Positions 22,560 to 31,177 of a stretch of 37,381 nucleotides of DNA are shown in pieces. Source of the DNA: Oscillochloris sp. (GTDB lineage: Bacteria; Chloroflexota; Chloroflexia; Chloroflexales; Chloroflexaceae); NCBI GenBank assembly GCA_012032775.1, contig JAAUQO010000034.1, positions 1-37,381 of the forward strand, read 5' to 3'. How positions within the stretch are numbered: the stretch's first letter is position 1; each line of letters opens with the position of its first letter. Position numbers and translations under genes: made by a program. The notes under the pieces were generated by a model that did no database searches, was not told the origin of the DNA, and saw nothing but the letters and a program-made list of their open reading frames with translations.

Positions 22560-23048
22560 ATGCAGTCGCCACAGTTGTTGGCCGAGGGATTTCGCTATCA
22601 TGCGGCGATGATGGAGCGCTTGATCGATCTGGCGGCGCAATTGCCGGAGGGGCAATATCGTGCGCCGACCCGTTTCGGACGCAGTTTGCACGCATTGTTC
22701 GTGCATGTGCTGCGGGTCGATATTGTCTGGCGTTCGCTCAGCACAGCACCCGGTTTCGCACCGCCGCCGATGGAAGAACCGGCGAATCCGGCGGCACTGC
22801 GGCTTGCCTTCGAACGCGAGGCGGCAGCAGTCCAGGCGCATCTGGAAGAACTTGACGCTGTGGCGATCGGCACGCAACTGGCCGCGCGTTCGCCGCGCGG
22901 CGATATGCACCAATTGGCGCGCTGGCGCATGTTGTTGCAGCGATTTTTGCACGGCCAGCAGCATCGCGCCGAGATCGCCCAGATCCTGAGCGAGTACGGC
23001 CACTCGCCGGGCGATCTGGATTTTATCTTCTTTGAAGTCATACCTTGA
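22560..23048 (+). CDS. Second DinB-family protein
   Basis: 162 residues; ATG at 22560 with AGGAG about 9 bases before it. The DinB fold shows in the helix pattern and in the histidines of HALFVHVLRVDIVWRSL and MLLQRFLHGQQHRAEIAQIL. The ending SEYGHSPGDLDFIFFEVIP is common in this family. It shares little sequence with the neighbouring minus-strand DinB gene, so a recent duplication is unlikely. Its 3' end overlaps that of the convergent transporter gene by 11 bases. Confidence 0.85.
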   Translation: MQSPQLLAEGFRYHAAMMERLIDLAAQLPEGQYRAPTRFGRSLHALFVHVLRVDIVWRSLSTAPGFAPPPMEEPANPAALRLAFEREAAAVQAHLEELDAVAIGTQLAARSPRGDMHQLARWRMLLQRFLHGQQHRAEIAQILSEYGHSPGDLDFIFFEVIP

Positions 23049-23958
23049 TCTTGGGCTTGCCTTGCACCGTCACCAGGGCCACGCCGGCTACGGCGAAGAT
23101 CAGCCCGACCAGCGCAACCAATCCGAAGCGCTCGCCGAAGATCAGGTAGGCTTCGATCGCAGTGGCCGGCGGCACCAGGTAGAAGAGGCTCGCCGTGCGT
23201 GCGGCCGAGGTACGGCGGATAATAAACATCAGCAGCAGCACGGCGCCTAGCGATAGCACACAAACCAGCCAGGCCATTGCGAAGAACAACTGCGGCGCCC
23301 AGGTGATTGTGCGCGTTTCGACGCTGGATGCAAGGGCCAGCATCAGCACTGCGGCGGCGGCATATTGGGTTGCCGTGCCCCAGAGCAGCGGAATCCCGGC
23401 GCCGTGATATTTCTGATACAGGGTTGCCCCGGTGGTGCTGAAAAGCGCGATCAGCGATGCAGTAAGGGTCGCGGCGGTGATCACCGGAACTGCGCCGCCG
23501 AGGCTCAGTTTTTCGCCGATCACCAGTGCGACGCCGAGCAGCCCCAGCCCTAACCCAGCCCATTGCCGCCCATTCACGCGCTCGCCGAGCAGCATCGGCG
23601 CCAGCACCGCCGTCAGCACCGGTTGCATACTCACAATCAGCGCCGACACACCCGCCGGCATGCCGTTGTCGATCGCATAGAAGACCCCGCCGAGGTATCC
23701 ACCGTGCAGCAACACGCCCACCACGGCACTATGCGCCAGGCCGGTTCTGCTTGGCAGCGGCGCGCGCAACACGAGTGCGATCAGCGCCAGGGCGGTTGTT
23801 GCGATCACGAAGCGAATCTCCAGAAAGGTGAACGGCTCGATATATGGTAGTCCGTAGCGCGCCCCGATAAAGCCGGTGCTCCACAGCAACACAAAAATCG
23901 CCGGGGCGGCGTCAATCAATCCCGGCCGGCGCTGCGATCCTACGATCGTCGTCTGCAT
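23038..23958 (-). CDS. EamA/DMT-superfamily transporter
   Basis: 306 residues from the ATG at 23958, with AGGAA upstream; the frame is open 22 residues further but that part contains a hairpin. About ten hydrophobic helices are arranged as two EamA repeats: FVLLWSTGFIGARYGLPYIE begins the first and SLIALFSTTGATLYQKYHG the second. Conserved features are SALIVSMQPVLTAVLAPMLL with GERV and LFYLVPPATAIEAYLIFGER. It is a drug/metabolite-type exporter; the substrate cannot be told. Confidence 0.9.
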   Translation of the reverse strand: MQTTIVGSQRRPGLIDAAPAIFVLLWSTGFIGARYGLPYIEPFTFLEIRFVIATTALALIALVLRAPLPSRTGLAHSAVVGVLLHGGYLGGVFYAIDNGMPAGVSALIVSMQPVLTAVLAPMLLGERVNGRQWAGLGLGLLGVALVIGEKLSLGGAVPVITAATLTASLIALFSTTGATLYQKYHGAGIPLLWGTATQYAAAAVLMLALASSVETRTITWAPQLFFAMAWLVCVLSLGAVLLLMFIIRRTSAARTASLFYLVPPATAIEAYLIFGERFGLVALVGLIFAVAGVALVTVQGKPKIKV

Positions 23959-23982
23959 GGACGTGGTTCCTGTTGGAATATT

Positions 23983-24021
23983 GATGGCGGTTCGCGTGGC
24001 AAAGCTCCAAGAACCGCCATC
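23983..24021 (-). promoter_or_regulatory. Hairpin in the leader of the EamA gene
   Basis: GATGGCGGTTC (23983-23993) and GAACCGCCATC (24011-24021) form a perfect 11-bp inverted repeat with a 17-base loop, 25 bases upstream of the transporter start. It could be an operator between the divergent genes or an mRNA leader structure. Confidence 0.5.
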
Positions 24022-24041
24022 CATAATGGTTGTGACTTTGG

Positions 24042-24047
24042 TATAGT
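24042..24047 (+). promoter_or_regulatory. Possible -10 box of the nuclease-helicase gene
   Basis: TATAGT lies 35 bases before the ATG at 24082 in the divergent intergenic region. No good -35 is seen. Confidence 0.3.
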
Positions 24048-24081
24048 ACCACCGGAATCATCTTCCGCCCCGAGGTGTTGT

Positions 24082-27000
24082 ATGCCTGAGCCGACGTTCA
24101 TTCCGCTCTTGCCCGCCGCTACGCCGCAACGGATCGCGCCTACCGACGTTGCGCAGTATATTCGACTGAATCAGTGCCGGCGCTATTTGCGGCTCCGGTT
24201 GCACGAACGCACCCATAGTTCGCGCTTTCTCGCCATGTACGGCGTTGCGCCGCAGTCGATCCCGCCCATGCTTACTGCGGCCGGCGCCGGTTTTGAGGCA
24301 CAGGTCGAAGTACAGGCGCGCGCCCATTTCGCCGCTGCGATCAACTGTCGTGAGCGGGCCTTGCTGAAGGACGACGAATTTGTCGGCCCCGATCACAACA
24401 AGGTTTTGATCGATCGGGTTCGTGCGCTTGCCCCCGGCGCCCAATTGCTGTTGCTGCAACCGCGTTTGCGCGTTACCCTTGGCGCCTGGGAGTTACGCGG
24501 CGATGCCGATATGCTCTTGCTTGAACGGGATGCCGACGGTGAGTTGCATGTGCTGATCGCCGACATCAAGAGCAGCACCGCCGCCAAGGTTGAGCACCGC
24601 TTGCAGGTGGCGTTTTACCACGAGATGCTGGCCGAGTTGCTGCGCACTCATTGGCGTGCGGCCGCCTCAATCGCGACCGGGATTCTGTACCGCGGCCCCG
24701 CAATTCGCGATCCAAATCTCGACAGTCTGGAGCAGGCTCGCCTCGATCAGCAACGTGCCGCTGCCCTGGATCTGTTCGGGGTGGCCGATGCCTACTACGA
24801 ACCAATCTCCGATCCACAGGCCTATCTGGCCGAGGTGCGCGGCCTGGTGACGAATGAAGATTCAACTGCTGCGCGGGTTGCCGGCGCCGATTTCGCCGAT
24901 CTGCCGTTTCACCTGGAACAGAAGTGCGACGGCTGTCTGTATAACGAATTCTGTATGAAGTGGGCCGCCGAGCACGACGATCTTTCGCTGATTCCGTATC
25001 TGAATGCGGTTGAGAAGAATATTTTGCAGGCCCAGGGTGTGGCTGCGAATACGCAACTTGCGGCGCTGAAAACGTTTCCAGACGATGATACGAGCGAGTT
25101 GGTTCCGGCTCCCGGCGCCGAGGAGATGGTGCGCCGGCTGAGTGCCTTGCGCGGACTCGGCGCCCGGCTCGACGAACTGATCCATCGCGCCCGCCGGCTC
25201 CGCCGCTGGAAGGGCGATGATCTGCGCGCCCTGAGCTACATCCCCAGCAAGGGCTATGGTACGCTGCCCGCCTGTGATGCGACGATTCATCCCAATCTGT
25301 TGCGGATCTACCTGGATGTGCAGCACGATTATCAGCACGAGCGGATCTACCTGCTGGGCGCACTGGTTAGTGCTGCCGAGAATGGCGAGAAACTGCGGCG
25401 TACGACGATCGTGCGTATGAGCGACGGCCCGCCGGAGCAACCGGAGCAAGAGCGCGATCTGCTGCGGGATTGGGTGGCCGAGGTGATTCGGGCGCTGGTC
25501 GAGTTGGCTGCGCCCAACGCCGAGGCGCACGGCGCGCGCCGATTCACCTGATCTTCTTCAGCCGGCTCAGCCAGAGCATTCTGCTCGATGGCCTGGCCCG
25601 CCATTTCAGCAGTGTGGTTGGGGCTGCGCCGCTCTACGATTTTCTGACCCAGATCGCCGGCTTTGATTCGCCGACCACCACGATCATTGAGGAGGAGCGG
25701 CGCGAACGCAAGAACGACCCGCTGGTGTGTCCGTCGCTCCAGGCTCTTGCCGGTGGCCGCGGCTTCAAGTGGGACGAGTACCGCGAGATCTTCAAGGAGC
25801 GGCTGTTCGACTATATGGGCCGGCTCGACGAGGGCGACGGCAGCGGCGAATGGTATACCCGCCGCGCCCGCTTCGGCAGCCAGATCCCGCTGGAATATGC
25901 CTACGCCGCCTGGGATCGTCTGCCGGTGCCCGACAGCAACGACCTGTTTACGAAATTCCGCCACGTATCTTGCGAGCAGTTACGCGGCTTCGCGGCAAAA
26001 CGGCTGGATGCGATCGAGTTCCTGGCCGACGATCTGCCGGTGAACCGTCAGACGGAGAAGACACCTTTTGATCTTCCCGATCTGGCCGATTTCAGCGGCG
26101 CCGCGCCCAATCTTGCCGTGGCGCTCCACGAATTCCTGACCCTGGAGCGCCATACTGCGCTTTCGAATTGGAAACATTCCCGCCTGATGCCGCCCGAGCG
26201 CCGGGTGCTGGCCGGCGTGAGCCTGACGCTACGTTACCATGCGAACGATCAGGCGCCGGAAACTGCCGCCCGCAACGCCGAGAATGAGCGCCGCCGCCGG
26301 CTGGTGGAAGCGTGGCGCGCCGCGCATCTGGCCGCCAATCCCGGCAAACAGTTCCGCCGCAGCAAAGCCCAGAAAGCCGAGAGCGATTGGAGCCAGGAAG
26401 GGCTTGAGTTGCGCCTGTGGATCGATCTTGATGGGATCGACTGCGATCTTCAAACGGCGCTCGATCTGAGTAGTTTCAGCAGTGGTGAACAGGTTGTGCT
26501 TGCGCCGCGCATCTCGGTCGATGAGCGCTTGCCGGCCGAGGAACGTACGCCGTTCCAGACCACCGCCCGCCAGTTGCTCTATGGCCAGCGGGCGACATTG
26601 TTGCGGATCGAGCGTGAGGGCGAGCAGGGATTCGCGATTGTGCGGCTGCAAGATCCACGCTTCGGCGGCGATGGGCGCTATGTCTTCGGCGGCGGCGCCC
26701 GCCCGTTGAGCGACGGTGAGGCCTATACGATCGAGAGCGATCCGAACGATTGGTACGGCAAACGCTGCCTGGAGATCGTCGATGGTTTGAAACTTGGCAA
26801 TTTCAATGCGCTTTACGAGCGCCTGACCGAGGGCGTTCGTGCGGCGAACTGGCCTGAGGCGGCGGCGGCGGCGCAATTGCGCTTTGCAAAGGGGCTTGAG
26901 GCACTACGGGCCGCCGGCCATCTCCATGCCTTCGACGCCAACCAGCGCGATTTTATCGCCCGCTTTGGTGACGCGGCGACGTTGCTGGTGCAAGGGCCGC

Positions 27001-28358
27001 CCGGCACCGGCAAAAGCTACTCGACCGCCTTTGCACTGTTGGCCCGGCTTCAGGGTGCGCTGGCGGCCGGGATGAGTTTCCGCGTGCTGCTGAGTTGCAA
27101 AACCCATGCCGCGACGGAAGTGCTGCTGGAGAAGATCGGCGCAGTGCAGGCCGAGCTACTGCGCTTGCGGGCGATCACGCCGGAGTTGTTTGATCGCTTC
27201 TTTGATGCGCGCATCATGCATGCGCCGCGCTACCGGGTGCATCCGAAAGATCCCGAACCGGGCACGACGCCGAACTGGCCCGCCGACCTACGGGTGTTGC
27301 AGCGCGAGGACAATGCGCGTGCCGAGCTAGAGGCGCGGAACAGCTATTTTGCGGCGATCACCCCGGCAGCGGTGGCGCGGGTGTGCAAAGGCGACGACAA
27401 GACACCGTTCGGGCGCAACTTCTGCGATTGCCTGGTATTGGATGAAGCATCGCAGATGAATCTGGCCGAGGCGGCGATGGCGGCGCTGCCGTTACGTTCC
27501 GGCGGCCAACTGATCGTTGTCGGCGATCACCGCCAGATGCCGCCGATTGTGCAGCATGGTTGGGCCGACGAGCGCCGGCGCACCTTCGCCTTTTTCCGGG
27601 CTTACGCCTCGCTTTTCGAGACCCTGATGCGCCACACGCCGGCCCCGCCGATGGTGCGTTTCGCCGAGAGTTTCCGGCTGCACCGCGACATTGCGCGCTT
27701 TCTGCGCGACGAGATCTATATCCACGACAACATCGATTATTTCTCGCGCCGTGAAGCCGTACTTGCCGCCGCCGATCACCGCGATCCGTTTGTGGCGGCG
27801 GTACTTGCGCCTGAACATCCGCTGATTGTGGTGCTGCATCACGAAACTGCGAGCCAGGTTTTGAATCGATTCGAGCTCGGCTTAATCAGCCCGTTGTTGC
27901 AGGCTCTGGCAGGGACGCTCAAACTCAATGCGAGTGATGGTTTAGGCGTGGTGGTGCCGCATCGCGCCCAGCGGGCGGCCTTCAAAGCCATGCTGCCCGA
28001 GTTGGTCGGCGCGCTTTTGGAAGGCGATGTCGATGAGTCGGCGGTCGATACGGTTGAGCGCTTCCAGGGCGGCGAGCGCCTGGCGATCCTGGTGAGCGCC
28101 ACCGAGAGCGATCTGGATTATCTGCGCAGTGCGGGCGAATTTCTGCTCGACCCGCGCCGGTTGAATGTGGCGCTCAGCCGGGCCAAGCAGAAATTGATCC
28201 TGGTTGCCTCGCGCTCGTTGTTCGATCTGTTCAGTGCCGACGAAACATTTTTCAGCAACAGCCAGTTATGGAAGAACCTGTTGCGCCGGGTTTGTACGAC
28301 GCAGGTATGGGCCGGCGAACGCGACGGCGTGCGGGTCGAGGTATGGGGCAGCCAGTAG
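24082..28358 (+). CDS. Fe-S RecB/Cas4-type nuclease fused to SF1 helicase (TM0106-like; frameshifted as read)
   Basis: Corrected length 1425 residues. N-terminal nuclease: GDADMLLL near 140, IADIKSS (D161, K163) and the Q-x3-Y motif at Q175/Y179 match RecB-family PD-(D/E)xK nucleases. C32 with C282, C285 and C291 (CDGCLYNEFC) would hold a 4Fe-4S cluster as in Cas4/AddB/Dna2. Next comes a degenerate exonuclease-like stretch (LLRIYLDVQHDYQHERIYLL, with DVQ where DxE would be expected). The C-terminal half is a UPF1/Dna2-type SF1 helicase: GPPGTGKS near 970, CLVLDEASQMN, VVGDHRQMPPIVQ, VDTVERFQGGE and RRLNVALSRAKQKL. The frame breaks near 25536, where loss of one base in a GCGCGCG run explains it. 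Likely DNA repair or defence; known relatives are mostly uncharacterised. Confidence 0.88.
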
Positions 28359-28383
28359 GGGTGAAACATGGGTTTTATAGCGT

Positions 28384-28472
28384 GATGCCTGATGCCTGAT
28401 GCCCGAACGCGCTGCCGCGCGGCTCGTCAGTCCGGTATGCGCTCCCGGATCAGGCGCAAGCGGTTTGCTCAC
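28384..28472. repeat. Dispersed repeat, copy B (about 89 bp)
   Basis: Begins GATGCCT, GATGCCT, GATGCCC, then ACGCGCTGCCGCGCGGCTCG and later GATCAGGCGCAAGCG. It aligns to 19927-20015 over its full length without gaps. It lies between the nuclease-helicase stop and the YciI gene. Confidence 0.75.
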
Positions 28473-28497
28473 GGCTATAGGGGCACATGCTTCAGCT

Positions 28498-28809
28498 CTA
28501 CCGGCCCATCAACGCGATCCGAAACGGAAACAAGCGCGCCGACATCACCCCGGCGCGCACGGCCGGGTCGTCACGCATGATCGTTTCGGCGTCTTCGGGT
28601 GATTCGGCCCGCAACACCACAATCTCAAACGTGTCGGTGTCGGCATTGGTTGTCCGCCCAACCAGCACCGCCGTCCCGCGGGCCGTCAACTCCTGCAAAT
28701 ACTGAAAATGGGCCGCAACCGTCGCCTCTTCGGCGGTGGTTGCGCCATTGGTCAGCATCTCGATACGGGTTGGACGCAGCACGTAAACGAATTCTTCGCG
28801 TGTATCCAT
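28498..28809 (-). CDS. YciI-family protein
   Basis: 103 residues with a ferredoxin-like YCII fold. EFVYVLRPTRIEMLTNGATT, then AAHFQYLQELTARGTAVLVG with its conserved histidine, and VLRAESPEDAETIMRDDPAV with MSARLFPFRIAL at the end, fit the family. Some members are dehalogenase- or muconolactone isomerase-like; most are of unknown function. A short direct-repeat element lies in its upstream region. Confidence 0.85.
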   Translation of the reverse strand: MDTREEFVYVLRPTRIEMLTNGATTAEEATVAAHFQYLQELTARGTAVLVGRTTNADTDTFEIVVLRAESPEDAETIMRDDPAVRAGVMSARLFPFRIALMGR

Positions 28810-28925
28810 CGGCCGGCCTCTAGTACGCTAAAGCGTAAGTACGTCTACGGCGCACATCGCACGGTGACGGCCTAAAGGTCGTTACAAACCCTCGACGGAC
28901 GTAGGCCGGCCTCTAGACGTTTTAT
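28810..28925. repeat. Short element bounded by direct repeats
   Basis: GGCCGGCCTCTAG occurs at both ends, near 28810 and near 28911, about 100 bases apart. Just inside the left copy is the small palindrome TACGCTAAAGCGTA. A similar arrangement (GCCGGCTAGGACGCTCAAGCG) appears at the window's right edge. It may be a miniature mobile or intergenic repeat element. Confidence 0.5.
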
Positions 28926-29065
28926 TTACCTTGTTACTGCTGAGTGTAGCATAAGAAATCGGCTGTAATACTACAATCCCGCAATCTTGGGTGGGATTTT
29001 TTCAGCCTCGCATCCTGTCCGAAGGTTCAGGCGACAGATTGGCGGAACTGGGGCATAATGGAATT

Positions 29066-29586
29066 ATGAAAGATGTTCCTACTCAAACCTTGCAACAAGA
29101 ACTCATGCCACTCACTGCGCGCGATTATCGCGATACTATCGGCCTGTTCGCCACCGGCGTCACCGTGATCACGGCCTGTGCCGGCGACGAGTTGCGCGGT
29201 ATGACGGCTAATTCGGTTACATCGGTATCGCTTGATCCGCTGTTGCTGCTTGTGTGTGTCGATCGCCGGGCGAATATGGCGGCGGTGCTGACTGAGACCG
29301 ATCGCTTTGCGGTGAATATATTGCGCGCCGATCAGGCGGCGATCTCGCGTCATTTCGCCGGCCAACCCGATCCCGATCTGGTGATTGAGATCGGCGAGCT
29401 TGACGGCGCACCGATCCTGAATGACGCAATGGCGACATTGGTCTGCTCGATCGAACGCATCCTCGACGGCGGCGATCATTTAATTTTTCTGGGCCGGGTC
29501 GAGGCGCTCAGTCGTGATCCGCAACCGGCGATCCGCTGTTGTATTTCGGCGGCCGCTATCGCCGGATCGGGCCGGACGAAGGCTAG
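29066..29586 (+). CDS. Flavin reductase-like FMN-binding protein (frameshifted as read)
   Basis: Corrected length 173 residues. This is the split-barrel flavin reductase family that supplies reduced flavin or carries an FMN-dependent reaction. Family motifs are YRDTIGLFATGVTVITACAG, MTANSVTSVSLDPLLLLVCV and RFAVNILRADQAAISRHFAG, with GDHLIFLGRVEALS near the end. The frame is lost at about 29527 (CCGGCGAT instead of CCGGGCGAT). The next frame gives the expected finish PLLYFGGRYRRIGPDEG and a TAG at 29584-29586. The start could also be the ATG at 29105. The stop lies inside an inverted-repeat arm. Confidence 0.87.
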
Positions 29587-29664
29587 AACGTCGGTAGAGA
29601 CAGAATCCTTACGGGCCGGCGGCCCGAAACGCCCACAAATCCGATTACTTTACCGACGTTCTAG
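29583..29664. terminator. Long inverted repeat between convergent genes
   Basis: CTAGAACGTCGGTA (29583-29596) is the exact reverse complement of TACCGACGTTCTAG (29651-29664). The inner bases GAG/CTT extend the pairing imperfectly, and GGGCCGGCGGCCC lies inside. The arms contain the stop codons of both convergent genes. It may be a two-way terminator or a tiny inverted-repeat element captured at the gene ends. Confidence 0.6.
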
Positions 29665-30408
29665 GAAACCATTTGTTTGGGTGGCGGCGAGCAGCAGCAG
29701 CACTTCGCCGGCGTTCCACCAGAAGTGGACATCGAGCCGGGGCGCGTTGGCAAATCCCGGCGCAATTGTGCAGAGAAATCGCGCTCCGGCCGATGTGCTT
29801 GTTTGCGCCGCCAGCCAGCCGTTCGCGCCGAGAACGCCCGGCAATCCCTGGGCGCCGTCCAGCGGCAAGCCGGCCGCCTGTAATTCCCCGATTACCTGCA
29901 AAAATCGCGCAAACAGGTAGACATGTTCGGCGCTGTGTGCGCCGGCCCAGAGCAGCAACAACCACATCCAGAAGCCGCGCATTCCGGCCGCAAACAGGTA
30001 GATCACCAGCCCAAGAACGATCATATTCCAACTGAAGTGGATGATCTCGCTGTTGAGCGGCGAGATCAGGCCGCCGGCCTGGCGTGCCGGCCAGCCGAGC
30101 ATGTGGTACTGCACCCATTGGGCGGCGTGCTCGATACTGTGCAGCCCCTGCGTAATCAGCAGTATGCTCAGGATCATCGCCGGGGTGCCGTACAAGCGCC
30201 GGTCGGCGCGCCATTTGAGCACCAGTGGCGGAAACAGTAATCCCAGGGTCAGGGCCGGGCCGACCCATGATGGACTGCCGAGGCGCCAGACGCTGATGAG
30301 ACCCCAGATCCCGCCGGCGATCAGGGCGGCGCTGAGCTCGCGGGCCTGATCGCGTGGATGCAGCAGCGTGTGGATCGGGCTGGATCGGGTGGGCTTGAGG
30401 ATCGTCAT
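29650..30408 (-). CDS. Multi-spanning membrane protein of unknown function
   Basis: 252 residues from the ATG at 30408. I see about six hydrophobic segments: ALIAGGIWGLISVWRLG, WVGPALTLGLLFPPLVL, AMILSILLITQGLHSIEHAA, FSWNMIVLGLVIYLFAAG, GFWMWLLLLWAGAHSAEHVY and a C-terminal one before the FLERR end. Two similar His/Glu motifs, LHSIEHAAQW and AHSAEHVYLF, could bind metal or heme. I do not recognise the family. It is convergent with the flavin reductase; a palindromic repeat lies just upstream. Confidence 0.75.
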   Translation of the reverse strand: MTILKPTRSSPIHTLLHPRDQARELSAALIAGGIWGLISVWRLGSPSWVGPALTLGLLFPPLVLKWRADRRLYGTPAMILSILLITQGLHSIEHAAQWVQYHMLGWPARQAGGLISPLNSEIIHFSWNMIVLGLVIYLFAAGMRGFWMWLLLLWAGAHSAEHVYLFARFLQVIGELQAAGLPLDGAQGLPGVLGANGWLAAQTSTSAGARFLCTIAPGFANAPRLDVHFWWNAGEVLLLLAATQTNGFLERR

Positions 30409-30426
30409 ATCGATGGCTCCTATCAG

Positions 30427-30560
30427 GAGGGCGAAGCAGCGCATGATGCGCGCTGCTTCGCCCTTACAGGATGGCTTGTGCCGTGTGTCTTGTCAGGGGG
30501 AGGCAGCGCATGATGCGCGCTGCTTCCTGACGGGATGGCTTGTGCCGTGTGTCTTGTCAG
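30427..30560. repeat. Tandem duplication of a palindromic element
   Basis: Two adjacent units, about 70 and 64 bp, end in the same GATGGCTTGTGCCGTGTGTC and TTGTCAG. The first unit holds a perfect palindrome (30429-30463: GGGCGAAGCAGCGC, 7-base loop, complement). The second holds the related core AGGCAGCGCATGATGCGCGC. The array abuts the stop codon of the dirigent-like gene. Confidence 0.75.
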
Positions 30561-31159
30561 CGTGTCCGTACGTTCAGTTGCACCCGCAGACTCACGCCCT
30601 CGCTTGCGTTCAGGCCGAGCATTGTTTGCGTGCCTTCGCCGCGTGCATCGCTGTAGTTGCCGGTGCCGCCGGTGATTGCGCGGCTGATCGCCACACCTAC
30701 GTCGGCCAGTTCGTAGCCCTGGGTCACGATCGTCTTGGCGCCGACGTCCTGGCCGAACTGGAAGAACTGCGTCGAGAAGACCCACACGCCGGCGGTGGCA
30801 TGGCCTGCGTCGTTGATCATGTAGCCCGAGCAGATCCACTCGCCGAACACCAATTCCGGGAACTCGGGCGAGCCGTCGGCGTTGACGCCGTTGCAGGTGC
30901 CTTCGTCGTCGCAGCTAAGGGTGCCGGCCGGGTAGATGTAGCCGCGGGTGATGAAGCTGCTGCCGTCGGCCGGCAGGCCGTCGTCATAAACCACGTCCTG
31001 GTCGAAGATGAAGCGGGTCATGTCTTCGGCAACGTCGAATGCGATGGTTTCAGTCCGCCCGCGCTCGGCAATTCCGGCGTAGGCGGCGGGTGCGGCGGCG
31101 ATCAAAGCAACCAGGGCCACGAACAGTGCGATCAGATTCATGCGATTCATGGGATTCAT
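30557..31159 (-). CDS. Secreted dirigent/allene-oxide-cyclase-like barrel protein
   Basis: 200 residues. A clear signal peptide occupies residues 1-28 (NLIALFVALVALIAAAPAAY, with cleavage likely after AYA). The mature part has MTRFIFDQDVVYDDGLPADG, two or more Cys (SCDDEGTCNG, EWICSG) and the family-like closing motif AISRAITGGTGNYSDARGEG, then LRVQLNVRTR. This pattern is that of the allene oxide cyclase/dirigent barrel. In bacteria the role of such proteins is mostly unknown. Three in-frame ATGs lie at the start; AAGGA precedes the first. It follows the FAD oxidase gene by 18 bases on the same strand, so they are probably co-transcribed. Confidence 0.8.
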   Translation of the reverse strand: MNPMNRMNLIALFVALVALIAAAPAAYAGIAERGRTETIAFDVAEDMTRFIFDQDVVYDDGLPADGSSFITRGYIYPAGTLSCDDEGTCNGVNADGSPEFPELVFGEWICSGYMINDAGHATAGVWVFSTQFFQFGQDVGAKTIVTQGYELADVGVAISRAITGGTGNYSDARGEGTQTMLGLNASEGVSLRVQLNVRTR

Positions 31160-31177
31160 TCCTTGTGTTGTGCGCCC

